A stretch of DNA of 5,961 nucleotides from Candidatus Aerophobota bacterium (GCA_011372105.1 DRTT01000033.1:1-5961); one strand, 5' to 3'. Counted from the stretch's first letter, positions 1-5,961 are shown. Program-made: numbers and translations. Notes: a model not told the origin generated them from the letters alone.

Positions 1-1
1 C

Positions 2-397
2 GTTAAAAAAGCGCTGGAGATGGCAGAGCTTGCAGACTACTGCCTTGTTGGAATTGGAGAGGTGGGAAGGGAGAATACACTTGCTCAGCTTGGCTACATA
101 AGTCTTCCTGAAACAGAGATTTTGATGAAAGAGGGAGCAGTTGGCAATATCATGGCCCAGTTTTTCAATATTGAGGGAAAGAAGGTGAACTGTGAACTTC
201 ATCGCAGGATTATAAGTGTTCCCATTGAAAAGCTTAGAAAAATGGAAAAGGTTATTGGAGTTGCAGGAGGGAAAGGTAAAGTAAAATCAATTTTGGGTGC
301 ACTTCATGGGAGGTTTATCAATATACTGATTACAGATGAGAATACAGCAAAGTCTTTAATTCAGCTTGAAAAAAGTTTTTACAGCAAGGAGAAATAA
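2..397 (+). CDS. SorC/CggR-family sugar-binding transcriptional regulator, C-terminal part (5' end outside window)
   Basis: The open frame runs from the first bases of the window (V-K-K-A-L-E before the Met at 20) to TAA at 395-397, so that Met is internal and the gene is cut by the window start. The visible 131 or so residues match the sugar-binding domain of the SorC/DeoR-like family (Pfam PF04198 type): a strand with LVGIGEVG, a Leu-rich segment with GYIS, the block EGAVGNIMAQFF, then VIGVAGGKGKV, and finally INILITDENTA near the C-terminus. In this family (CggR, DeoR of Bacillus, SorC) the domain binds a phosphorylated sugar and controls an N-terminal helix-turn-helix, which is not visible here. 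Its position 21 bases upstream of rpiB suggests it controls the operon in response to a sugar phosphate; this is inference. The effector cannot be read from the sequence. Confidence 0.88.
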   Translation, partial: VKKALEMAELADYCLVGIGEVGRENTLAQLGYISLPETEILMKEGAVGNIMAQFFNIEGKKVNCELHRRIISVPIEKLRKMEKVIGVAGGKGKVKSILGALHGRFINILITDENTAKSLIQLEKSFYSKEK

Positions 398-418
398 AAA
401 GTTTTAAGGAGGTTTTAA

Positions 419-874
419 ATGAAAATAGCTGTTGGCTGTGATCACAATGGGCTTGAGTTAAAAAATGCTATCTGTGATTTTTTGAAGGAAAAGGGAGTTG
501 AGTATAAGGACTTTGGTGTGATGACAAAGGACCCCATTGATTATCCTGATAAGGCAAAAGAGGTTGCAGAGGCTGTTGCAAAGGGGGAATTTGACAGGGG
601 AATTTTAATATGTGGAACAGGTATAGGGATGGCAATTGCTGCCAACAAGGTGAGGGGAATAAGAGCTGCTTGCTGCCATGATGTTTATTCAGCAGAGAGA
701 TCAAGGAAGTCAAACAATGCTCAGATAATGACCATGGGTGCTTTTGTTATTGGAGTTGAACTTGCCAAGATGCTTGTTGATGCCTGGCTCAAGTCAGAAT
801 TTCAGGGGGGACGCTCTGCTCCTAAAGTGGAAAAGATTATGCAGATAGAAAAAGAGCAGTTTTCAAAAGAATAG
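419..874 (+). CDS. rpiB: Ribose-5-phosphate isomerase B (RpiB/LacAB family)
   Basis: Cytosolic enzyme that interconverts ribose 5-phosphate and ribulose 5-phosphate in the non-oxidative pentose phosphate pathway. The 151-residue length is typical of the family. Visible signatures are GCDHNG at residues 6-11 (substrate-binding Asp8 and His9), DYPD at 41-44, and GILICGTGIG at 61-70 carrying the catalytic Cys65, equivalent to Cys66 of the E. coli enzyme. NKVRGIRA follows at 76-83 and the C-terminal EFQGGR block at 127-132. One departure stands out: the usual R-x-H-N-(D/N) motif reads R-K-S-N-N, so Ser98 replaces the His (E. coli His99) linked to sugar ring opening. Related LacA/LacB galactose-6-phosphate isomerases and allose-6-phosphate isomerases share the fold, so substrate is not absolutely certain. 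The start is set by AAGGAGG at 406-412, six bases before ATG. It is probably cotranscribed with the regulator upstream and the cupin 8 bases downstream. Confidence 0.93.
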   Translation: MKIAVGCDHNGLELKNAICDFLKEKGVEYKDFGVMTKDPIDYPDKAKEVAEAVAKGEFDRGILICGTGIGMAIAANKVRGIRAACCHDVYSAERSRKSNNAQIMTMGAFVIGVELAKMLVDAWLKSEFQGGRSAPKVEKIMQIEKEQFSKE

Positions 875-876
875 GT
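873..876 (+). promoter_or_regulatory. Weak ribosome binding site of the cupin gene, overlapping the rpiB stop
   Basis: AGGT lies six bases before the cupin ATG and overlaps the TAG stop of rpiB. It is much weaker than the AAGGAGG sites of the neighbouring rpiB and E1 genes. The arrangement suggests the cupin is translated largely by ribosomes finishing rpiB (translational coupling), which is inference from spacing. No other ATG in the cupin frame lies just upstream, so the start at 883 is the best available. Confidence 0.4.
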
Positions 877-882
877 AAGATT

Positions 883-1260
883 ATGGGGAAAGTGCACAGA
901 TTTTACGAAAAAGAGGGGAAGTTTTTCTGGGAGGAGGTTAGAGAGGAATCTTACAATTCGGAAGAAGCAAAATCTGTCACAAAGAAAGTGCTAATAGGAG
1001 AAAAAGAAGGTGCACCTTATTTTGTTATCCGTTACTTTGAAGTTGAACCTGGGGGGTGGACTTTTCTTCACAGCCACCCCCACGACCATGGTGTTTTTAT
1101 CCTGAAAGGAAAAGGGAAAGTTCTTCTGGGGGAGGAGGAGATTGATGTAAAATTTGGAGATGTAATTTACATTCCTCCTCATGAAAAGCACAGGCTGAAA
1201 AATACAGGAGATACCCCCTTTGGCTTTTTATGTGTTATACCCAATAAAAAGCTTCTTTAG
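883..1260 (+). CDS. Small single-domain cupin protein, function unknown
   Basis: A 125-residue protein with one cupin_2-type beta-barrel. Cupin motif 1 is at about residues 57-78: Gly-Gly, then the His cluster HSHPHDH (His63, 65, 67, 69), then GVFILKGKG. Motif 2 is at 92-107: GDVIYIPPHEKH with His103 and Asn107. The classical motif 1 Glu appears to be replaced, with His69 falling near its place, so a metal site built from His63, His65, His69 and His103 is likely. In the wider family such proteins are sugar-phosphate isomerases, epimerases, dioxygenases or simple ligand-binding proteins; the sequence does not choose among them. There is no signal peptide and no second domain, so it is probably cytosolic. 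It sits 8 bases after rpiB and 32 bases before the fused E1 gene, which suggests a role in the same carbohydrate pathway. That link is contextual only. Confidence 0.85.
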   Translation: MGKVHRFYEKEGKFFWEEVREESYNSEEAKSVTKKVLIGEKEGAPYFVIRYFEVEPGGWTFLHSHPHDHGVFILKGKGKVLLGEEEIDVKFGDVIYIPPHEKHRLKNTGDTPFGFLCVIPNKKLL

Positions 1261-1276
1261 AAGCTGAGAGATTAAA

Positions 1277-1283
1277 AAGGAGG
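1277..1283 (+). promoter_or_regulatory. Strong ribosome binding site of the fused E1 gene
   Basis: A perfect AAGGAGG lies nine bases before the ATG at 1293 and fixes the start of the 785-residue protein. It gives this gene independent initiation within the presumed operon, unlike the cupin before it. Confidence 0.75.
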
Positions 1284-1292
1284 CATAAGGTT

Positions 1293-3650
1293 ATGGTAAG
1301 GGAGATAATTATTTTACCTGATTTTACTCCGGAGATTCTTGAGGTTAGGGGTAAAATTCCCAAATTTCAGTACAAAAAATCTTTGAGAGAAGAACTTGAG
1401 AAAGGTGGTTTAACAAAAAAAGATTGCATAGATATATTAAAGTGTATGCTTTACATAAGGTCCCTTGAGGAGATGATCTATGAGTTAAGGGTGAATAAGG
1501 GAAAATACGGCCCTTTGAAGTACCTTTATATTGGAGCAACTCATCTTTCAATAGGTCAGGAAGCAGTTTCAGCAGGAGCGATTTCTGCAATTTTGCCCGA
1601 TGATTTAATTACAAGCACTCATCGTGGGCATGGAGACGCTCTTGCCAAAGGTTACTTTGCTACAAAAAGGATGGATGATACCGCCCTTTTAAATTTTCTC
1701 TCCGAAGAACAGCACAGGGAGATATGTGATTTTCTCGGGTTTTCACAGGAAGGGAAAACTCGTGAGGAACTTGAGGAACAGGCTTTAAGAGTTTACCTTT
1801 TCAGGGCAATAGCTGAGCTTTTCGGAAAGGAATTTGGCTGGTGTAGAGGGAGAGGAGGTTCTATGCATATTGCTGACTTCAGAAGAGGTCATCTTGGAGC
1901 AAATGCCATTGTGGGGGGAAGTCTTGGTATGGCAGTTGGCTCTGGAATTGCCTCAAGATATCTTGAAGATGGGAAGGTTACGCTTTGCTTTGCAGGAGAT
2001 GGTGCTTTTAACAACGGTATAGCTCATGAGGCAATGAATATGGCGTGCATGGCTCAGTTTACAAATGGTTTAATGGAGAAAAAATTTGGGATTCCTGTAA
2101 TATTCTGTGTTGTCAACAATCAATATGGAATGACAGGACAGCAAAGAGGTGAGGTTACGGGAATAGATTTTCTTGCGGAAAGATGCTTTGGATATAATAA
2201 GGAGGGAATGCACGCTGAGATTGTTAATGGAATGGATCCTCTTGCTGTGAGAGATGCTGTAAGAAGAGCAACAGAGATTGCTCGAGAGGGAAAAGGACCC
2301 TGTTTTCTTGAGTTCTGGTGCTCAAGGCTTCTTGGCCACAGTGTAAAGGATAAAGGGGATGACTATAGAGCACAGGAGGAACTTGGAGCCTGGAAAGAAG
2401 TTGAGCCTCTTAAAACCTTCCCCAAAAAACTTATTGAAGAGGGTATTATAACAGAGAAAGAATTCGAACGTTTTAAAAAAGAGGCAAGAAAAAGAAACGA
2501 GGAGATGGCGATTAAGGCAGCTGAGGCAAAAAGCCCTGATCCGAAAAATATGTATTTTGGTCTTTTCAGTAGCACCTTTTCTGAAAAGGTTCCTGATGAA
2601 TTTAAAAATCCCCCCGTTTTTAAAAAACTTCCCCTTTTGGAAAGGGACCCTGAAAAAGAGATAACTTACAGGGAAGCCATAACTGAGGCTTTGTTTCAGG
2701 AGATGGCAAGGGACAAGAGAGTTGTTTTGTGGGGGGAGGATATTGCTGACTACGGGGGTGCCTATAATGTCACAAGAGGACTTCTTGAGGCCTTTGGAAG
2801 AGACAGGGTTTTCAACACAGCCATTTCGGAATCGGCAATTATTGGAAGCGGAATTGGAGCAGCCTTGAGGGGTTTAAGGCCTGTTGTTGAGATAATGTAT
2901 ATTGATTTTATCCTGCAGGCTATGGACCAGGTTGCAAATCAGGCAGCAAAATGGAAATACATGTCGGGGGGACAGGCTGTTTTGCCTCTTACAATAAGGA
3001 CAACAATTGGGGGAGGAAAGGGATACGCAGGACAGCACTCTCAAAGCCTTGAAGCAATTCTTGCTCATATTCCGGGATTAAAAATTGCTGCTCCTTCCTG
3101 TGCCTATGATGCAAAAGGGATGCTTTTATACTCCATAAGAGATGATAATCCTGTAATATTTATTGAACACCAGAATCTTTACGAGGAAAATCTTGCAAAA
3201 AGTAAAGTTCCAAAGGAAGAGTACCTTATTCCACTTGGCAAAGCGAAAGTGGTAAGAGAAGCAGATACTTCAAAGGAAGCTGTTACCCTTATAACCTGGT
3301 CTTCCATGGTTCCTGTTTGTCTGAAGGCTGCTCAAAAACTTGAGGAGGAGGATATAGAGGCAGAGATTGTTGATATTCGCACCCTTTATCCTCTTGATAT
3401 TGAGACTGTATTAAGGTCTGTTCAGAAGACAGGAAAAGCTCTTGTTGTCCATCAGGCTGTGAAGTTTATGGGGTTTGGAGCAGAAATTGCGGCACAGATT
3501 CAGGAAAAAGCATTTGACTTTCTTGATGCTCCTGTGGTCAGAGTGGCAGCTCCCAATGTTCCACCGCCTTCCTCACCTGTGCTTGAGAAGGCATTTTTAC
3601 CAAACGAGAGAAGGGTTATCTCTTCAATAAAAAATCTTCTGGGTGCTTGA
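1293..3650 (+). CDS. Fused thiamine-diphosphate 2-oxoacid dehydrogenase E1, alpha and beta chains in one polypeptide
   Basis: E1 decarboxylates a 2-oxoacid (pyruvate, acetoin-type or branched-chain) with thiamine diphosphate and passes the acyl group to a lipoyl carrier. The 785 residues hold a full alpha part (about 40-415) and a full beta part (about 456-785), joined by a charged, Pro-containing linker. Alpha features are HRGHG at 110-114, CRGRGGSMH at 184-192, the ThDP/Mg motif GDG at 235-237 closing with NN at 275-276, and GHS at 348-350 in the active-site loop, as in pyruvate and acetoin type enzymes. Beta features are GED at 481-483, ISE at 511-513 with the likely ThDP-activating Glu513, QHSQ at 581-584 with catalytic His582, and a C-terminal transketolase-type domain with DIRTLYPLD. 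Compared with classical E1 alpha there is an insertion of about 46 residues at 121-173 and one of about 10 residues between GDG and NN. All key residues are present, so it should be active. Substrate is unresolved, and no E2 or E3 gene is in the window. Confidence 0.92.
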   Translation: MVREIIILPDFTPEILEVRGKIPKFQYKKSLREELEKGGLTKKDCIDILKCMLYIRSLEEMIYELRVNKGKYGPLKYLYIGATHLSIGQEAVSAGAISAILPDDLITSTHRGHGDALAKGYFATKRMDDTALLNFLSEEQHREICDFLGFSQEGKTREELEEQALRVYLFRAIAELFGKEFGWCRGRGGSMHIADFRRGHLGANAIVGGSLGMAVGSGIASRYLEDGKVTLCFAGDGAFNNGIAHEAMNMACMAQFTNGLMEKKFGIPVIFCVVNNQYGMTGQQRGEVTGIDFLAERCFGYNKEGMHAEIVNGMDPLAVRDAVRRATEIAREGKGPCFLEFWCSRLLGHSVKDKGDDYRAQEELGAWKEVEPLKTFPKKLIEEGIITEKEFERFKKEARKRNEEMAIKAAEAKSPDPKNMYFGLFSSTFSEKVPDEFKNPPVFKKLPLLERDPEKEITYREAITEALFQEMARDKRVVLWGEDIADYGGAYNVTRGLLEAFGRDRVFNTAISESAIIGSGIGAALRGLRPVVEIMYIDFILQAMDQVANQAAKWKYMSGGQAVLPLTIRTTIGGGKGYAGQHSQSLEAILAHIPGLKIAAPSCAYDAKGMLLYSIRDDNPVIFIEHQNLYEENLAKSKVPKEEYLIPLGKAKVVREADTSKEAVTLITWSSMVPVCLKAAQKLEEEDIEAEIVDIRTLYPLDIETVLRSVQKTGKALVVHQAVKFMGFGAEIAAQIQEKAFDFLDAPVVRVAAPNVPPPSSPVLEKAFLPNERRVISSIKNLLGA

Positions 3651-3752
3651 TTAATTAGGGTTTAAACTTTCACCTGCCTTTTCTCTTATTTGCATTTTTC
3701 CCTCATTGTATTATTATTTACAAAAAGTAATAAAACTTAAAAAGAGGGGAAA
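3651..3752 (+). other. Intergenic region separating the carbon-metabolism genes from mutM
   Basis: This is the longest gene-free gap in the window (102 bases), strongly AT-rich and pyrimidine-rich in its first half. It begins with small palindromes (ATTAAT, then GTTTAAAC at 3660-3667) but has no GC-rich stem followed by a T-run, so I cannot point to an intrinsic terminator for the E1 gene. It ends with GAGGGG at 3744-3749, the ribosome binding site of mutM. A promoter-like element inside it is listed separately. Confidence 0.6.
3690..3717 (+). promoter_or_regulatory. Putative sigma70-type promoter for mutM-htrA
   Basis: TTGCAT at 3690-3695 resembles a -35 box and TATTAT at 3712-3717 a -10 box, separated by 16 bases. 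Transcription would start near 3724, about 30 bases before the mutM ATG. The region is AT-rich, so chance matches are common; an overlapping TATTAT at 3709-3714 would give a poor 13-base spacer. Position in the only sizeable gap supports it. This is a visual consensus match only. Confidence 0.4.
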
Positions 3753-4577
3753 ATGCCAGAGCTTCCCGAGGTGGAGACTATAAGACAGGATATGATAAAT
3801 AGGGTTAAGGGGAAAAGGATAGTAAAGGTTGAAGTGAGGAATGAAAAAAATATTCGTTTTCCTTCACCTCAGGAGTTTAAGAAAAGGATTGAAGGAAGGA
3901 TTATAGAGGATATTAAGAGGAGAGGAAAATACCTTCTTGTTGCTCTTGACTCGGGTGACTTTCTTGTTTTTCATTTAAAGCTTACAGGAAGACTTTTGTT
4001 TTTTTCAGAGAAAGAAAAGGAACCTGATTATGTGCGGATAGTTTTTTTCTTTGAAGATAAAACAAGGCTTTTTTTTGCTGATATAAGAGGTTTTGCTGAT
4101 GTTCATCTTTTAACCCGTGAGGAAATGGAATCCCTGCCAGCAATTAAGGAAATGGGTCCTGAGCCTCTTTCCCCGGATTTCACCCTTGATGAGTTTAAAA
4201 AAAGAATTAAAAGCAAAAAAGGCAGGATAAAACCACTTTTAATGGACCAGAAGGTAATAGCAGGTATTGGCAATATCTACTCTCAGGAAAGCCTCTACAG
4301 AGCAAAAGTTCATCCGGAAAAAAATGCATCAAAGCTCACTGATAAAGAGATTGAAGCAATTTACAAAAGTCTTCTTGAGGTTCTTGAGGAGGCTATAAAA
4401 TACAGAGGATCATCAGTTGATGCTTACCTTGACCTTGAGGGAAAAGAGGGAGGCTATGTTCCTCATCTTAAGGTTTATGGAAGAGAGGGGGAAAGGTGTC
4501 TCAGGTGTGGGGCTCCAATAAAGAAGAAAAAAATTGGAGGTAGAGGAACTTATTTCTGTGATAATTGTCAAAAATAA
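3753..4577 (+). CDS. mutM: Formamidopyrimidine-DNA glycosylase (Fpg/MutM)
   Basis: A bifunctional base-excision repair enzyme that removes 8-oxoguanine and formamidopyrimidines from DNA and cuts the abasic site by beta/delta elimination. The protein is 274 residues, normal for the family. The N-terminus MPELPEVET supplies the catalytic Pro2 and Glu3. RRGKYLL at 57-63 carries the conserved Lys59. DIRGF at 110-114 gives Arg112 and Phe114 of the lesion-probing loop, and GIGNIY at 171-176 carries the DNA-binding Asn of the H2TH domain. The C-terminal zinc finger is intact: Cys249-x2-Cys252, 16 residues, Cys269-x2-Cys272, with GRGTYFC between them. Two small departures are Leu77 where many Fpg proteins have the void-filling Met (HLKLTG), and Ala after Phe114 where Gly is usual. 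GAGGGG at 3744-3749 sets the start. A plausible promoter lies upstream and htrA follows after 29 bases. Confidence 0.95.
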   Translation: MPELPEVETIRQDMINRVKGKRIVKVEVRNEKNIRFPSPQEFKKRIEGRIIEDIKRRGKYLLVALDSGDFLVFHLKLTGRLLFFSEKEKEPDYVRIVFFFEDKTRLFFADIRGFADVHLLTREEMESLPAIKEMGPEPLSPDFTLDEFKKRIKSKKGRIKPLLMDQKVIAGIGNIYSQESLYRAKVHPEKNASKLTDKEIEAIYKSLLEVLEEAIKYRGSSVDAYLDLEGKEGGYVPHLKVYGREGERCLRCGAPIKKKKIGGRGTYFCDNCQK

Positions 4578-4593
4578 AAGCATCTTTTTCCAA

Positions 4594-4599
4594 GGGAGG
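4594..4599 (+). promoter_or_regulatory. Ribosome binding site fixing the htrA start
   Basis: GGGAGG lies seven bases before the ATG at 4607. This start gives a protein beginning with a basic stretch and a hydrophobic segment, as expected for an exported protease. No terminator hairpin is visible between the mutM stop and this site, so the two genes are probably cotranscribed. Confidence 0.7.
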
Positions 4600-4606
4600 A
4601 TATAAA

Positions 4607-5961
4607 ATGAAAAAAGGCTGGAAAAAGAAAAAAATAGTTTTGTTTTTGTCTTTGATTGTAACTTTCTGTTTTATAACCTCTTTTATTTTTGTCTCCTTTG
4701 TTCAGGCAGAGAAGCTTAATTTAAAAGGTCCACTTTTTGAGGAAAGTGTAAAACCTCACCCTGTTGATCCTCAAAGTTTTGAGGGAAAGATAATTGAGGC
4801 TATAAAAAAGGTAAGTCCTGCAGTTGTGAGCATATCTACTGAAAGGACGGTGAGTGTTCCAGGAATTGGTTTTGGTCCACCCTTTGAGGATTTTGATGAG
4901 TTTTTCCGCAGGTTTTTTGAGGAGTTTCCTCAGAGAGAGTTCAAACAAAGAGGACTTGGCTCAGGAATGATTATAAACAAAGATGGATACATTCTTACCA
5001 ACGAGCATGTCATTCATGGTGTTGACAGGGATAAAATAACAGTTACTCTATCCAATAATAAAAGCTACAAGGCAAAGATTGTGGGAACCGACGTTGAATC
5101 AGATATTGCTGTTTTGAAGATAGAAGGTGAGGGAGAATTTCCCCATGTTGTTTTGGGTAATTCTGGCAATCTTCAGGTTGGTGAGTGGGTTATAGCTCTT
5201 GGGAATCCCTTTGGGTTTGCTCTTTCAGAACTTAACAAAAAATACGAGCCTACAGTGACAGTTGGTGTTATAAGCGCTACAGGAAGAGCTATCCAGGCAG
5301 GGGGAGAAGGCGGGGAAAGAAGAATTTATGCTGATCTTATTCAAACAGATGCTTCTATCAATCCGGGAAACAGTGGTGGTCCTCTTATAAATATTTATGG
5401 AGAGGTTATAGGAATAAATACAGCAATTCTTTCTCCAACTGGTGGCTCGGTGGGGATTGGTTTTGCAATCCCAATAAATAAGGCAAAGGTTCTCCTTCAG
5501 AGTCTTGTGAAGTATGGTGAGATAAAGTGGCCATGGATTGGAATTTACATGCAGGAGTTAACTCCAGAGCTTGCTAAAAAATTTGGTGTTGAAAAGGGAG
5601 TTCTTGTGGCAGATGTTGTTCCCTCATCTCCTGCAGAAAAGGCAGGAATAAAACCTGGAGATGTTATTCAGGAGGTTAACGATACTCCGGTGAATACTCC
5701 TCTTGATCTGAGAGAGGCTGTATTAAAGACAAAAATCGGGGAGAAGATAAAACTTACTGTTGTGAGAGAAGGCAGGAAAATTGAGATTGAGCTTTACACT
5801 GCGCCAAAGCCGGAAAAAATAGTAGAGGCAAGAGGAGAGCTGGAGGAAAAGCTTCTTGGGGTAAAGGTAAGTGAGATAACCCCTGAGCTTCGTCAAAGGT
5901 ATGATATAGGGGAAAAAGAGAGGGGAGTTGTTATAACAGAGGTTTTTAGAGGAGGGCCAGC
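4607..5961 (+). CDS. DegP/HtrA-family periplasmic serine protease with PDZ domains (3' end outside window)
   Basis: An envelope protease/chaperone that degrades or refolds misfolded exported proteins. The frame stays open from ATG at 4607 to the window end (451 full codons), so the C-terminus is missing. Residues 1-34 form a signal peptide or membrane anchor: basic KKGWKKKK, a long hydrophobic stretch, and VQA followed by Glu as a possible cleavage site. The trypsin-like domain (about 60-300) has a complete triad: His134 in TNEHVI, Asp166 in SDIAVL, and Ser256 in GNSGGP. A Phe/Glu-rich segment at 90-112 (FEDFDEFFRRFFEEF) matches the N-terminal LA-loop area of DegP proteins. PDZ1 spans about 308-400, with GVLVADVVPSSPAEKAG and the GDVI block. 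A second PDZ begins near 415 and is cut off. The stretch between NPFG and TVTVG is about 9 residues longer than usual. Two PDZ domains favour DegP/DegQ over the single-PDZ DegS type. Confidence 0.93.
   Translation, partial: MKKGWKKKKIVLFLSLIVTFCFITSFIFVSFVQAEKLNLKGPLFEESVKPHPVDPQSFEGKIIEAIKKVSPAVVSISTERTVSVPGIGFGPPFEDFDEFFRRFFEEFPQREFKQRGLGSGMIINKDGYILTNEHVIHGVDRDKITVTLSNNKSYKAKIVGTDVESDIAVLKIEGEGEFPHVVLGNSGNLQVGEWVIALGNPFGFALSELNKKYEPTVTVGVISATGRAIQAGGEGGERRIYADLIQTDASINPGNSGGPLINIYGEVIGINTAILSPTGGSVGIGFAIPINKAKVLLQSLVKYGEIKWPWIGIYMQELTPELAKKFGVEKGVLVADVVPSSPAEKAGIKPGDVIQEVNDTPVNTPLDLREAVLKTKIGEKIKLTVVREGRKIEIELYTAPKPEKIVEARGELEEKLLGVKVSEITPELRQRYDIGEKERGVVITEVFRGGP

Noticed and set aside
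20..22. ATG at the window start as the beginning of the regulator gene
   Set aside because: The same frame is open upstream to the window edge and the encoded part starts in the middle of a known domain, so this is an internal Met.
468..713. Open frame on the minus strand within rpiB
   Set aside because: It is antisense to a clear conserved gene, has low-complexity Leu/Pro/Gln composition and no ribosome binding site evidence, so it is a shadow frame.
991..1191. Minus-strand open frame within the cupin gene
   Set aside because: Fully antisense to a conserved cupin, with no recognisable domain.
1249..1266. Perfect 6-bp inverted repeat AGCTTC/GAAGCT with a 4-base loop at the end of the cupin gene
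   Set aside because: The stem is short, AT-containing and overlaps the stop codon, and no T-run follows, so it does not qualify as an intrinsic terminator.
1345..1590. Minus-strand open frame inside the start of the E1 gene, and similar ones at 2363-2575 and 2874-3068
   Set aside because: All are antisense to well-conserved E1 coding sequence and show no protein-like features of their own.
1834..2022. Plus-strand open frame inside the E1 gene in another frame
   Set aside because: It overlaps the conserved ThDP-binding part of E1 and resembles no known protein.
3660..3667. Palindrome GTTTAAAC just after the E1 gene
   Set aside because: An 8-base AT-rich palindrome is expected by chance in such sequence, and nothing else suggests an operator or terminator.
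4069..4076. Run of eight T in mutM (and other A/T runs nearby), a possible phase-variation or frameshift tract
   Set aside because: The mutM frame is intact through the tract and the codons give expected conserved residues. Such runs are common in this AT-rich sequence.
4721..4948. Minus-strand open frame opposite the 5' part of htrA
   Set aside because: It lies opposite the conserved HtrA reading frame, and its composition is that of a reversed coding strand.

Overview
The window is a stretch of ordinary bacterial chromosome with six genes, all on the + strand and tightly packed. By eye it is AT-rich (about 40% G+C). Arginine is written mostly as AGA/AGG, proteins are rich in Lys and Glu, and most genes have strong AAGGAGG-type Shine-Dalgarno sites. 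That fits an AT-rich, possibly thermophilic bacterium. An exported two-PDZ HtrA protease is compatible with a diderm, but the sequence alone does not fix the phylum. I see no mobile element, CRISPR array, tRNA or rRNA.

Region 1 (about 1-3650) looks like one transcription unit: the C-terminal sugar-binding part of a SorC/CggR-type regulator (cut by the window start), ribose-5-phosphate isomerase B (rpiB), a small single-domain cupin, and a 785-residue protein fusing the alpha and beta chains of a thiamine-diphosphate 2-oxoacid dehydrogenase E1. The gaps are 21, 8 and 32 bases, with no convincing terminator between them. The layout suggests sugar-phosphate-responsive control of a carbon-metabolism cassette joining pentose-phosphate interconversion to oxidative decarboxylation of a 2-oxoacid. 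No E2, E3 or lipoyl-carrier gene is in view, so the partners of the E1 lie elsewhere.

Region 2 (about 3651-5961) starts after a 102-base gap holding a plausible sigma70-type promoter. It carries mutM/fpg (DNA repair glycosylase for oxidised purines) and, 29 bases later, a DegP/HtrA periplasmic serine protease that runs off the window end. This pair looks like a housekeeping or stress-maintenance unit unrelated to region 1.

Nothing here is clearly a new biological system. The most interesting points are the fused E1 with two insertions relative to classical E1 alpha, the replacement of the usual active-site His of RpiB by Ser, and the cupin of unknown role placed between them.
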